A stretch of 64,000 bases of DNA from Myxococcales bacterium. Its GTDB lineage: Bacteria > Myxococcota_A > Polyangia > Polyangiales > JAFGIB01. A program made the position numbers and the translations under genes. Shown piece after piece: positions 38,234 through 46,768 of this stretch. A model generated the notes under the pieces. That model ran no database searches. It saw only the letters and a list, made by a program, of their open reading frames with translations, and was not told the origin of the DNA. How positions within the stretch are numbered: the stretch's first letter is position 1; every line of letters starts with the position of its first letter. The stretch spans positions 1 to 64,000 of the forward strand of contig JAOUOP010000007.1 in the NCBI GenBank assembly GCA_029880325.1. Direction: 5' to 3'.

Positions 38234-39382
38234 ATGCACCGTGGGATCCAGGATATGGTCGATTGGTTTTCGGGACATCCGGAGGCCGCACAGCAGGCGG
38301 GGGCCACGCTGGCCCAGTTGGCGGCCGTCGAGGACGTGATCGCCTCGCCCCTGCCCACCGACCTGCGGCTGCTGCTGTCCCGCCACAACGGCGCTGCGCT
38401 GCCCAGCGGCCAGCTCCTGCGCGCGGGGGCACTGGATGGCTCCGACGGCTCCGCCGAGCCCATTGTCCCCGAGTTGAGTGTGCTCGGTGCCCTGTCCCAG
38501 TTGGCCCAGCAGCTCGGCTCGCGACCTGACGACCCCGAGTTGCTCCTGCCCTACTTCCGCACCGACGAGGGCTCGCTCCTGGCCTTCGATCGCAGCGCCG
38601 GACCGGTCGCCGACACCTGGCCGGTGGTGGACTACCAGCTCGAGGGCGGCCAGGCCCGGCTGGTGCACAGAACCCTCTCCGGCTGGTGTCGCATGAGCGT
38701 GGCCCAGTGGTCGGACCAGTCCGGCGCCGAAGTCTTCGACCTCGACAGCTACCTGGCCAGCGGACGTCGCCACGTGGCGGTCGAGCCGGACGTCTCGGTC
38801 GCCCACGCCACCGTCGCCCATGCCCTGCGCCGCGCGGGTCAGCCCGAAGAAGCGTTGGCGGCCTACCTGAAAGCGGCGCGCTGTGTGCCGTCGCAGCCCT
38901 GGTGCGACTGGGAAGCGCTCAAGCTCGCGGCGCTGCTCAGGCTTCCGGACGAGGGACTGGAAGCGGCCCGGCGCCTGTGTGCGCACGCCCCGGCATCGCG
39001 TTGGCGCGAGCGCGAGACCTCGCCTGAGCGGGTGGCCGACATGCTCGGCAAGGTGGGCGCTGTCAGCAATCCGCGCGATCCGATCCTGCGCCTGCTCGAT
39101 CAGCTCTCTGAGCAGAGCGACGACGGCGCGGAAATCGACCACATTGCGTCGGTGAGGCGTTATCTGATGGGCAACGGCGCGGCCCCGGCCACAGTGCCCC
39201 CGCGACCGACCGCCATCGAGACCGACGACGAAGCCGACATCGAAGAGCGCTGGCAGCAGGCGGAGCAGGCCTATCGCGAAGGCCGCATTCGCGAAGAAGA
39301 CCTGCTGCTCGACCCGGCCTACCAGGTGCTCAGGGCCCACCGTCCACTGTCGGACCTGCTGCGCATTCGACGCGAGTTCTGA
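38234..39382 (+). CDS. SMI1/KNR4 (SUKH)-like protein with helical C-terminus
   Basis: 382 aa. The N-terminal ~150 residues fit the SMI1/KNR4 fold: LPTDLRLLLSRHNGA, then PELLLPYFRTDEGSLLAFD and VVDYQLEGG. The remainder is helical with repeat-like pairs (ALRRAGQPEEALAAYLKAA). SUKH proteins are often immunity factors to polymorphic toxins, but many in myxobacteria have no nearby toxin, as here. The ATG at 38234 or 38255 may be used. It is divergent from the transglycosylase gene. Confidence 0.7.
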   Translation: MHRGIQDMVDWFSGHPEAAQQAGATLAQLAAVEDVIASPLPTDLRLLLSRHNGAALPSGQLLRAGALDGSDGSAEPIVPELSVLGALSQLAQQLGSRPDDPELLLPYFRTDEGSLLAFDRSAGPVADTWPVVDYQLEGGQARLVHRTLSGWCRMSVAQWSDQSGAEVFDLDSYLASGRRHVAVEPDVSVAHATVAHALRRAGQPEEALAAYLKAARCVPSQPWCDWEALKLAALLRLPDEGLEAARRLCAHAPASRWRERETSPERVADMLGKVGAVSNPRDPILRLLDQLSEQSDDGAEIDHIASVRRYLMGNGAAPATVPPRPTAIETDDEADIEERWQQAEQAYREGRIREEDLLLDPAYQVLRAHRPLSDLLRIRREF

Positions 39383-39795
39383 GCGGCGGGGCACTGGCGA
39401 CGTCTTCGAAGTTGACCCTTGGTTGCCAAGTCCCCACGCCGCACACAGCCGCTCGCTGCGGAATGGCGGGCCCTAAACAAGCGCAAGCGGAGGATGAGCT
39501 GCGCAAAGACGTTGTAAATCAGGGGTTCGCGAAAAGCGCAGGCGCACCAGGAGGAGCGTTGAGCATTTTCGCGAGCGTGTGAACGCAAGAGATTTGTGAA
39601 AATCGCCTGCAACATGCGCTTGTTTGGGGCCCAAACGTTCAGGCTGATTTTGGGCAGTGGGGAAATCTATCGAACGCAGCAGCCAATTGCGGCTATCGAC
39701 CGATGACTTCGCGCGAGCTAATACCACAAGCATGGCGTGCGGATGCAGCGACTGGAACGCCCCTCATCAACACGGTCGAGCAACGACGGGGGGAA
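39383..39795. other. 413 bp without a recognisable gene
   Basis: Lower in G+C than the flanks. Short open frames occur on both strands but none has a ribosome site or a recognisable product. An imperfect dyad TTCGCGAAAAGCG / GCATTTTCGCG (~39525-39575) stands out. It could be remnant or regulatory DNA left of the mobile element. Confidence 0.5.
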
Positions 39796-39961
39796 TTAGC
39801 ACTACTGTGTCAGGGTAGCGGCGGCCCTCGCTTGTTCAGGGGATTTGTAGGCTTCGTCGGCCGTCTCGGAAGGGGCCCACCCTGCCGTCGACGTCCGCCA
39901 AACCCTACAAATCCCCTGCCCGGCGTGATCTTCCTCCGCTACCCTGACACAGTAGTGTTAG
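39796..39961. mobile_element. TTAG-bounded MITE-like element, 166 bp
   Basis: A 22-bp perfect terminal inverted repeat (CACTACTGTGTCAGGGTAGCGG and its complement) is flanked on both sides by TTAG in direct orientation: 39796-39799 and 39958-39961. Because TTAG is not a palindrome, this shows a true 4-bp target duplication. A second inner inverted pair (AGGGGATTTGTAGG / CCTACAAATCCCCT) allows a long hairpin. It lies at the left edge of the AvrD locus. Confidence 0.85.
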
Positions 39962-40113
39962 AGCGCCGCTCGCATTGAAACGAACGCGAGTTCGCGCTTG
40001 GAGGTGACCCCGCCGGATCGTTCGGCCAGGAACAGAAGCGCTTGCCAAAACCCCGAGTCGAAGCCCCCCGACGGCTGCACACGCCCGCATGAACACTCCG
40101 AGATAGGCGCCCT

Positions 40114-40407
40114 ATGATGGACACTTCGCCCGAGCCTCCTCTAACCCTCCAGGCCACGATGGTCACCATCGGCCAGTATGAGTTTGTCGTCTTTTGCCTT
40201 CCGAGTCCGCAGCTGCCACCGCCCAAGCACCTCAGTGTTGCGGAGCGGGAAATCTTGCCTCTCTTGTTGGCCGGACGATCCAATCTGGATATCGCTCGCC
40301 AGCGCGGTACGTCGCGGCGCACCGTGGCCAATCAAGTCGCGTCGATCCTACGAAAGCTCGGGGTTTCCTCGCGGGTGCACCTCGCGGCGGCCCTGGCAAG
40401 GAGCTGA
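40114..40407 (+). CDS. Small LuxR-type HTH regulator
   Basis: 97 aa. A short N-terminal beta-like segment (TMVTIGQYEFVVFCLP) precedes a C-terminal LuxR/GerE helix-turn-helix (LSVAEREILPLLLAGRSN..IA, then RTVANQVASILRKLGV, ~38-90). No receiver or ligand domain is present, so it may act through partners or be an effector-independent regulator. It lies 6 bp before a second LuxR-type gene, implying co-expression. An ATG three bases later (40117) is possible. Confidence 0.72.
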   Translation: MMDTSPEPPLTLQATMVTIGQYEFVVFCLPSPQLPPPKHLSVAEREILPLLLAGRSNLDIARQRGTSRRTVANQVASILRKLGVSSRVHLAAALARS

Positions 40408-40413
40408 TCGGAT

Positions 40414-41448
40414 ATGGACGAGCTCGATGCGATCTCGGTAGTCGAAGCGGCCTATAGCCTGGACGGCGACGAGAAGGATTGGTTGCGGAAGCTGGGGGAC
40501 GTACTTGGGCTCGATCAGGGCCTTGGCTACCAGGTCTGCGTGATGCAGACCCATGGCCAGGGGCATTCCTGGGCATCGCTCGGCGGCACGACCGTGCTGC
40601 AGCAGGGAACGCCCCCCGGCTATTCGGCGGCGGCCAGGCAGCTCTTCCAGTCGATGGGTCCGCGCGCACGCCGCTGTCTGCTGTTTCCCGAGGCTCCGCT
40701 CATCACCATGTCGAGTGTACTGCCACGGCAGCAGGACGTCGTCGCCGAGAACCCGCTCCACGGCATCGGCGTGGCGGACGCGGTCCGCGCCTTCGTTTCA
40801 GATCAGGCCGGCACTCAACTGGTCTTCACCGGCCTGCGATCGAGCGTCGCCACAGTGCATCGCTCGGTGCGGCAAATCTGGGGGCGGCTCGCACCCCACA
40901 TCTGTGCCGGCTATTGGCTGCGACGCATGCTCACGAAAGCTTCGGAAGCCTGCGACCCGCTGGCTCCGCTTTGTCCTCAGAGCCGCGAAGGCATGCTCGA
41001 ACTCGACGCGCGTCGTCGCCTACGCGCCGTGGCAAAACAACTCGATCGCGCCCGGACCCGTCGACTCGAGCCCGACGAAGCTCTCATGTTGTGGCGTCAG
41101 TTGCTGTGCGGCGGTTTTTCCCGTGTCGAGCAGTTCGATGCGGTCGGCAGCCATCTGGTCGTCGCCATGCGCGGCGTGCCATCGACGCGTGACCCTCGCG
41201 GACTCACCTATCGTGAGCGCCAGGTTGTTGAACTCACCGAGCTCGGACATAGCAACAAAGCGATCGCCGCCAAGCTCGGCTTGCGCCGCTCGAATGTAAG
41301 TGCCCACCAGCGTCGAGCCCTGCGCAAGCTTGGAGTGGAGTCGGCACAAGACCTCCGGCGTCTGGGGCTGTCCATGCGCGGCGCCACCCGCGCCGATGCC
41401 AGGGCCGGGGCCAGGAGCGGGGGCGCCTTCTCCGAGACTCTCAGTTGA
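40414..41448 (+). CDS. LuxR-type HTH regulator with uncharacterised N-terminal domain
   Basis: 344 aa. The N-terminal ~250 residues match no sensor family I recognise; the C-terminus (~262-320) is a LuxR HTH: LTYRERQVVELTELGHSNKAI and NVSAHQRRALRKLGV. It likely binds DNA when the N-terminal part senses a ligand or partner. It ends 42 bp from the convergent reductase gene of the AvrD operon and is the obvious candidate regulator of it. The spacing to the small LuxR gene makes a two-gene unit. Confidence 0.75.
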   Translation: MDELDAISVVEAAYSLDGDEKDWLRKLGDVLGLDQGLGYQVCVMQTHGQGHSWASLGGTTVLQQGTPPGYSAAARQLFQSMGPRARRCLLFPEAPLITMSSVLPRQQDVVAENPLHGIGVADAVRAFVSDQAGTQLVFTGLRSSVATVHRSVRQIWGRLAPHICAGYWLRRMLTKASEACDPLAPLCPQSREGMLELDARRRLRAVAKQLDRARTRRLEPDEALMLWRQLLCGGFSRVEQFDAVGSHLVVAMRGVPSTRDPRGLTYRERQVVELTELGHSNKAIAAKLGLRRSNVSAHQRRALRKLGVESAQDLRRLGLSMRGATRADARAGARSGGAFSETLS

Positions 41449-41490
41449 AGCGCCACCCGCCCGCAGCGTGACGAACTCGAGCCGCGCCTC

Positions 41491-42573
41491 CTACACAGCT
41501 CTTCGAGACGCGGCTCTGGTCGCTCGAGGCGGAGGGACGATGCCGAGATCGATCATGCTTTCCGCCATGTCCATCACCATGGCGTCGACGCCTCGCGAGC
41601 GCCACCCGAGAATACTTTCTGCGCGTGCGCTCGAAAGGTCCTGTCGCTCGTGCAACTCCGATACCGTGAGCGCAGCTGCTCGGTCCCACAGCGCTACGAC
41701 CCTCAGCAACCAGTCCGGAAGCTTTCTCTGGGGTATCCGAAACCCTCGATCCTCGAGATGCTCTGCGAGAATCGCGGCGATGCGCGACAGGGGAACATGC
41801 TCGGTGGCAAGCACGAAGCGCTTGCCGGGGGCCTGCTGACTCCGCATCGCGAGCAAGTGGGCCTCGGCGAGATCTCGCACATCGACCAGCGCCCAGCCTA
41901 GCGCCGGGCACCCCGGCAGCTCACGGGTCAAGAGTTTTCGGATCACCTCTCCTGAAATGCTGAACTCAGCATCGTAGACGGGACCGAGAACGACGCCCGG
42001 ATTCAACACAACGAACTCGAAGCCCCGTTCGGGGGGAAGAGTTTTCACGTAATCCCACGCGGCCCGTTCGGCAAGCGTCTTGCTACGCTCGTAGGCACCG
42101 ACTTCGTCGGTCAGCAGGCTCCAATCTTCCTCGTCGTACACTCGCGACCCATCACGCACGTGCCCATAAAAAATCGCAGAGGTCGATGACGTCATCACCA
42201 GGCGCTCGACGCCGGCCTCCACCGCGGCCTTGAGGACTCGCAGCGTGCCGTCACGCGCCGGCTTGATGACATCCTCCGGGTTCTTCGGCGGAGCCGAAGG
42301 GACGGGTGAGGCGACATGCAGCACGTGGCTGCAGCCGTGCATCGCGTCACGCCAGCCGTCGTCCTGGGTCAAATCCGCCTCGAGCAGCGTGAGCCGATCG
42401 AGGTCCGAGTGCTGTCGCAAGATGCGCCGGACCCTCTCGGCGCGCGAAGCGCTGCGGACGGTGCCACGCACGCGGTAGCCCTGCTGGAGCAGCAGCGCAA
42501 CGCAGCGCATGGCAACGTATCCGTTGGCTCCTGTCACAAGGACATTCGTATTCGAGTTATCTTCTTCTTGCAT
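41491..42573 (-). CDS. NAD(P)-dependent epimerase/aldehyde-ketone reductase (extended SDR)
   Basis: 360 aa. Rossmann motif TGANGYVA at 14-21, DLTQDDGW acidic turn, HVASPVPS and the catalytic YERSK (~160). Resembles dihydroflavonol/cinnamyl-alcohol-type reductases that reduce a carbonyl with NAD(P)H. GGAGG seven bases upstream fixes the ATG at 42573; the longer frame overlaps the upstream gene and is rejected. In gamma-butyrolactone pathways a reductase follows the first condensing enzyme; that is the inferred role here. Last gene of the four-gene AvrD operon. Confidence 0.85.
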   Translation of the reverse strand: MQEEDNSNTNVLVTGANGYVAMRCVALLLQQGYRVRGTVRSASRAERVRRILRQHSDLDRLTLLEADLTQDDGWRDAMHGCSHVLHVASPVPSAPPKNPEDVIKPARDGTLRVLKAAVEAGVERLVMTSSTSAIFYGHVRDGSRVYDEEDWSLLTDEVGAYERSKTLAERAAWDYVKTLPPERGFEFVVLNPGVVLGPVYDAEFSISGEVIRKLLTRELPGCPALGWALVDVRDLAEAHLLAMRSQQAPGKRFVLATEHVPLSRIAAILAEHLEDRGFRIPQRKLPDWLLRVVALWDRAAALTVSELHERQDLSSARAESILGWRSRGVDAMVMDMAESMIDLGIVPPPRATRAASRRAV

Positions 42574-42607
42574 CGTTGCATCCTCCACGAGCTTCGTCGC
42601 CGCATCC

Positions 42608-44266
42608 CTACGGCTCGCACGGTTCCCCGAGACCCAGCCGAATGACAGAACCCTGCGGAACGATCGAATACGCTGCCAGCGCGACGTTGCCACTCGTCAC
42701 GTAGACTTTTCCATTGACGACTGCAGGCGTTCCCACGGCTCGGCCCGGAAACATAACGGTCTGAAGCACGCTGCCGTCGACACTGTCGACCACGTACAGC
42801 CCCCACGCCGGGTCATCGGCGAGCGGCTGTAGCTCCTCCACTGGCGACTGAAAGTAGAGAAGCTCATTTGCGATCGAAAGTCCTCCGACCACGGGGGACC
42901 CAGGGATGCTGAGTGTCCAAAGTTCATCACGGCCGTCGGCCGTCAGCGCCATCACCCGACCCTCGAAGCCTTCATAGAGGCACGGGCCGGACGCACAGTC
43001 GGAAGGGCCGCTCTCGCTGTGCATGCCATGTTGAAAGACCATGCCATCTGCATATGCACCTCCAGTTTGAAAGCCTCCCAGGGCATTTCGAGGCACGATA
43101 TGCGCCGTGCTGGAGACGAGTTCGCCCGTGGTTCGGTCGACGACGTGATAGCGGCCATCCTTCTGACCCGCCCCAACGACCTTGCGGCCGTCTGGTAGCG
43201 TATACAGCTTGGGCGCATCACCCATGTCCATGTCGAGCATGCGGCCCGTCGTCGGCTCCGGGTTTTCGACGCCAACGACCCAAATGTCGTTTTCGGTGAA
43301 CTGCCGAATCCACAAAGGCTCCCCGGTTTGGAAGTCTATCGCGATGATCGCGTCACTGGTCGGCGTGCCCTGCCCCAGGGCATTGGGGGACAAGTTCTGG
43401 CCCGTACTCACGAAAACGGTGTCTGTTTCGGGGTCATAGGTGGGCTGCGACCATATGTCGGCACCGGAGGGCCCATACGTGAAGGGAAGCAGCTCGGGGG
43501 GAAGCAGCTCTGAAACGCCAGAAGCCACGAATCGCCAACGCTCTTCGCCAGTTTCCAAGTCGAGGGCGATCAATGCGCCCTGATGCGTGCAGCACTCCAG
43601 CGGGATTCCGGCCGAGGCCAGCACGAGCGCGTAGTTTTCGAGTGATGCCATGCCGATCAAAACGGTGTCGCCAACGATCGTTACGGAATTTCCCGCGACG
43701 CCTCCGACTGGATTGGGGTTTAGCCCGCGGCGCGTCCAAATCTCTTGCCCGGTTCGCTGATGACGTACGTAGATCTCTCCCGCGGCATCGCCCACGACGA
43801 CGTAGGGGCGAGTTTTGGCCAAAGCAGCGGCTCCGAGAACAGGGGTCGCCGTAGGTGGGCCGAGTTCGGCAGGAATCAAGGCTGCCAGGGCCAGCGAAGG
43901 GGGGTCGGTGCGAAACGCCCAGGCGAGTTCGCCGTCGTTGTCGATGGCGAAGAAGCTTCCGCTCATGTCACCGACAAACGCAGTGCCTTGGCGATTGATT
44001 ACCGGCGTGGCGTGAATCGGAGCCACGTTGCGACCGGCTCGGGCGGAGTCGAACTCCCACTCGACCAGCAGCGCTTCGATCGACGCTCGACTCAAGCAAT
44101 TTTCGTAGGGGTTGTTGCCTGTCCCTGCGAGATCGAAGCCCGACACGGGCCACGCCTGGCGGCGCGGCCTGCACACGTTGCTCTCGTCGGCTACGGCCGA
44201 GCGGGTGTGCCCGAGAGCGAGGCTGGTGCAAAGAAGTGATAGGCAGAGGCCGAGACCGTGTTTCAT
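42608..44266 (-). CDS. Exported PQQ-type beta-propeller (quinoprotein-like) protein
   Basis: 552 aa, signal peptide (RSAVADE). Repeated blades of the PQQ/BamB type: FVGDMSGSFFAIDNDGELAW, ALDLETGEERWRF, AIDFQTGEPLWIR, VVDRTTGELV. It has two adjacent cysteines (LECCTHQG, near 224), the vicinal pair that in PQQ alcohol dehydrogenases forms a redox-linked disulfide. No haem-c motif (CxxCH) is present, unlike quinohaemoprotein enzymes. Closest known types are PQQ- or polyvinyl-alcohol dehydrogenases; it probably oxidises an alcohol or sugar outside the cytoplasm. G+C is lower than the core genes. Confidence 0.75.
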   Translation of the reverse strand: MKHGLGLCLSLLCTSLALGHTRSAVADESNVCRPRRQAWPVSGFDLAGTGNNPYENCLSRASIEALLVEWEFDSARAGRNVAPIHATPVINRQGTAFVGDMSGSFFAIDNDGELAWAFRTDPPSLALAALIPAELGPPTATPVLGAAALAKTRPYVVVGDAAGEIYVRHQRTGQEIWTRRGLNPNPVGGVAGNSVTIVGDTVLIGMASLENYALVLASAGIPLECCTHQGALIALDLETGEERWRFVASGVSELLPPELLPFTYGPSGADIWSQPTYDPETDTVFVSTGQNLSPNALGQGTPTSDAIIAIDFQTGEPLWIRQFTENDIWVVGVENPEPTTGRMLDMDMGDAPKLYTLPDGRKVVGAGQKDGRYHVVDRTTGELVSSTAHIVPRNALGGFQTGGAYADGMVFQHGMHSESGPSDCASGPCLYEGFEGRVMALTADGRDELWTLSIPGSPVVGGLSIANELLYFQSPVEELQPLADDPAWGLYVVDSVDGSVLQTVMFPGRAVGTPAVVNGKVYVTSGNVALAAYSIVPQGSVIRLGLGEPCEP

Positions 44267-44327
44267 CAAAATCCACCATTTCTTCGAAAGAGGGTTTATT
44301 GTGAGTTCGCGTGCAGTAGTGGGCGGC

Positions 44328-45110
44328 TCAAGTGGAGAGGTGCTGCTTGATCCGCAGATACAGGGGCATGGTTTGCCTTCGCAGGGCCGCGACTTGAGCG
44401 TCGTGCTCGATCGCGCGGTGAAGGCGCGCGACCTCCTTTTTCGCGTCTTCGATTGCGGCCGTCAGCGGCATCACCGGCTGCAAGTCGAAGATTTCCGCGA
44501 TGCGCTCGAGCCGCCGTTCGATGGTGCCGGAGACGATGTGGTATGGAATTTCGAGCTCGCGCAGGGTGCGGATGAGCAGCTCGTCCGACAGACGTCGAAA
44601 TTTCTCCGACACCGGGCGATGGCCGTCCGGCGTCAACGGAAATTCGACTGGCAGGTGTATGAAAGTGCCGTAGGTCTTTTTGGCGTGCCGCTTTGCCACC
44701 GCACCGAATGCGTCGTTGACCTCTTCGACGAAGCGCCGGTAGGGCAGCATCGCAAGCCGCTTGGCGTTTCGAAGCAAGACGCCGTCGTTGGGGTTGATGC
44801 CGGCCTGGAGCCGCGCTTTGCCGTAGACCCACTCATGCAGTGAGGAGCCGTCGGAAACCCACGAGCCTTCCATCGCGGCCTCCCGTGCGACCCGCTCCGT
44901 GAGCCGCATGATGCCAAGCTGAAACAGTTCCGATGGACTGCAATCTTCCAGCGCCTTGCCCGGAATTGCTTCAGGAAGCAGCTCGCGCATGGTTCGCGCT
45001 TGCGTACGCGGCAGGTTCACCCAACGTGACAGTGCTTCCGTCGTAGTGGTCTTGCCGCTCGAGTAGGTGCCGGACACGGCGAGTCGAAGGCTTTCGGTAG
45101 TCGATGTCAT
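44328..45110 (-). CDS. P-loop ATPase/kinase of the AAA_28 (NadR-like) type
   Basis: 260 aa. Walker A GTYSSGKT at 14-21 followed by a NadR/AAA_28-like sequence (RTMRELLPEAIPG, VSDGSSLHEWVYGKARL) and a basic helical C-terminus. Relatives are nucleoside or metabolite kinases and are frequent in antibiotic and signal gene clusters. It starts 37 bp after the AvrD gene and 61 bp before the quinoprotein gene, so they are probably one transcript. Inferred: phosphorylates a precursor or product of the pathway. Confidence 0.75.
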   Translation of the reverse strand: MTSTTESLRLAVSGTYSSGKTTTTEALSRWVNLPRTQARTMRELLPEAIPGKALEDCSPSELFQLGIMRLTERVAREAAMEGSWVSDGSSLHEWVYGKARLQAGINPNDGVLLRNAKRLAMLPYRRFVEEVNDAFGAVAKRHAKKTYGTFIHLPVEFPLTPDGHRPVSEKFRRLSDELLIRTLRELEIPYHIVSGTIERRLERIAEIFDLQPVMPLTAAIEDAKKEVARLHRAIEHDAQVAALRRQTMPLYLRIKQHLST

Positions 45111-45147
45111 TTGAATCCCATTGCCATTGAGAGCGTTGGCCGATGCG

Positions 45148-46194
45148 TCATCGTTCCCCGGTTCGCAGACGAACGTTTTTTGTCGTGGAATCGGTCGTGA
45201 GGGAGGTTTCGGGCAGCTGGTGGGCGAGGCTGTATGTCGCTGTTGCGCCCGGATAGGTGAGTCCAAAGTCCGCGGTCCGCCAGCGCTGATCGCGGACGCG
45301 CAAGACCTGGGTCTTTTCGATCCACGTCTCCATTGAAAATTCCGCGTCGCGCGTCCGCGGACTCGGCGACTCGAATGAAATGCGCCGCATCCACAGGTTA
45401 TGACTTCGTTGGCGATCGATACCGTCCTGGCGATAGAGCAGTGCCTGGGCTACCTGCGCGACGCTGACGACGGCATCGACGAAGGACACAAACGGGAGGT
45501 AGTTGCTCGACAAACCCAATCGTACGGTAGGAGGGCTGGTAAGGCCGACCCGCGCTTGTGCCCGCGGCTGACGCGGATCGATCAATAGGTCCCGTATTCG
45601 CACCGTCGTGTCGCGATAGGCCAGGCCGTAGTAGCGATGTTCGTTCTGCGCATCGCTCCGCTCCTCCGGCATACTTCGTGGTGTCGGGGAGACCTTTGCG
45701 AGGGGGGGATGATCCAGGCAAAGTTCGACCTCCATGGTTCCGACGGAGACCCTGAATCTCGAGCTCGCTCCACAAATGGAAGCATTCGTTGCACGCGTGT
45801 CGATGTGCCGCATTCCAACGGGAACAGCGCCCAGGTCGACACTCGGCGACGTCCCCGCGCGGAGCTTGCATCGCCGCATCCAGGACGCGGCCAGATCTGC
45901 CTCCGAGAGCCCACAAGCGTCACGCAGGTAGAGCTCGGCGACTCGTACCGCCACGATGAAAGCGTCGATGCTACTGAGGTGAGGAACCAATTCTCGGTTC
46001 TTCTTTTTTGACCAATTTTCTGGATACACAATGCGGCACGAGGCGTGGGCGCTCGCGCTTTCGGGGTCGATCACGACCTCGCCGAGGCGCTGGCGCACCT
46101 GGCGGTAGCCGTTTCCAAAGAAACGCTCCGTAAACCTTCCCAAGACCTCATCAATGTCCGCGAAGTATTCGACATCGCTTCGAATCGCCTGCAT
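45148..46194 (-). CDS. AvrD-family protein (syringolide/acyl-sugar synthase type)
   Basis: 348 aa, no signal peptide. Features that match the AvrD family: RFTERFFGNGYRQV (~20-33), YPENWSKKKNRELV then PHLSSIDAFIVAVRVAELYL (57-90), MRRCKLRAG, YYGLAYRDTTVRIRDLL and a second block ending TYPGATATYSLAHQ. Known: Pseudomonas syringae avrD alone suffices to make syringolides, probably by joining a beta-keto fatty acyl chain to a pentulose. A GGGGAGGAGA site precedes the ATG at 46194; longer in-frame sequence lies outside it. First gene of the operon; G+C lower than neighbours, consistent with transfer. Confidence 0.72.
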   Translation of the reverse strand: MQAIRSDVEYFADIDEVLGRFTERFFGNGYRQVRQRLGEVVIDPESASAHASCRIVYPENWSKKKNRELVPHLSSIDAFIVAVRVAELYLRDACGLSEADLAASWMRRCKLRAGTSPSVDLGAVPVGMRHIDTRATNASICGASSRFRVSVGTMEVELCLDHPPLAKVSPTPRSMPEERSDAQNEHRYYGLAYRDTTVRIRDLLIDPRQPRAQARVGLTSPPTVRLGLSSNYLPFVSFVDAVVSVAQVAQALLYRQDGIDRQRSHNLWMRRISFESPSPRTRDAEFSMETWIEKTQVLRVRDQRWRTADFGLTYPGATATYSLAHQLPETSLTTDSTTKNVRLRTGER

Positions 46195-46768
46195 GGTCTC
46201 CTCCCCTCGTTGCTCGCTCGGTTGTTGGCCAAAGTGCCGTGTAGGCGCATCTCTAGCTTCCGGGCTGCCCCTCCCGTAGTCATTTGTTACAGATGGATCG
46301 GCCCGAGCGGCGGCGCGGGCTCCGGTGGGCCTCGCGCGCCTGCCGACGGCTTGCCCGTTGATGGCGGGTTGACCATTGCGAGGTTGGCGCACGCAAACGG
46401 GCGAGCGCTCCATCGACGCGGCGGCGGAGTGTGCCGATGCAAGGCCGGCGCTCCTCAAAACGGATCGCCTGGGCGACGAAACCGCGCTGCTCGACCCAGT
46501 CCCCCCGACCCTGGCGCCTTGCAACACGGCAGGGTTCCTGCAAAAGGCACAGACCCTCGCGTCTTCGGAGTTTGGATTGGTCGAAAAGGATTTAGAGCAC
46601 CGAAGACGCGAGGGCCGTCCCCAAAGTGCCCCACGGTGTCCCACGGTGCCGGCTATGACCGGGAGTGGTTTTCCGGCGACACAATGAAGTGCAGCGAGAT
46701 GGAATGCGCAGCGGCTCCCTTGGGCGGCCTCCGCAATTGACCGGGATGCCCCCGGGTTATGCGAGGCT
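46195..46768. other. Intergenic region with a long inverted repeat
   Basis: About 570 bp between the AvrD operon and the next minus-strand gene. No supportable gene. It must hold the AvrD promoter, but no clear -35/-10 was found; TAACAA and TAGAGAT near 46230-46290 (minus) are weak. The main structure is the inverted repeat at 46554-46614. Confidence 0.5.
46554..46614. repeat. 15-bp perfect inverted repeat with 31-base loop
   Basis: CCCTCGCGTCTTCGG (46554-46568) and CCGAAGACGCGAGGG (46600-46614) are exact complements. An outer GGCAC/GTGCC pair (46546 and 46626) may extend the structure. It has no T-tract, so it is not a typical terminator; it could be an element remnant or an RNA hairpin. 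Confidence 0.65.

Noticed and set aside
38156-39394. Upstream in-frame extension of the lytic transglycosylase
   Set aside because: Antisense to the SMI1-like gene, not conserved, and the signal peptide starts at 38155.
39473-39733. 86-aa minus-strand open frame left of the TTAG element
   Set aside because: No ribosome site, no recognised domain, sequence looks like chance frame.
46045-46740. 231-aa plus-strand open frame across the AvrD start
   Set aside because: Overlaps the AvrD coding start antisense, crosses an inverted repeat, no family and no ribosome site.
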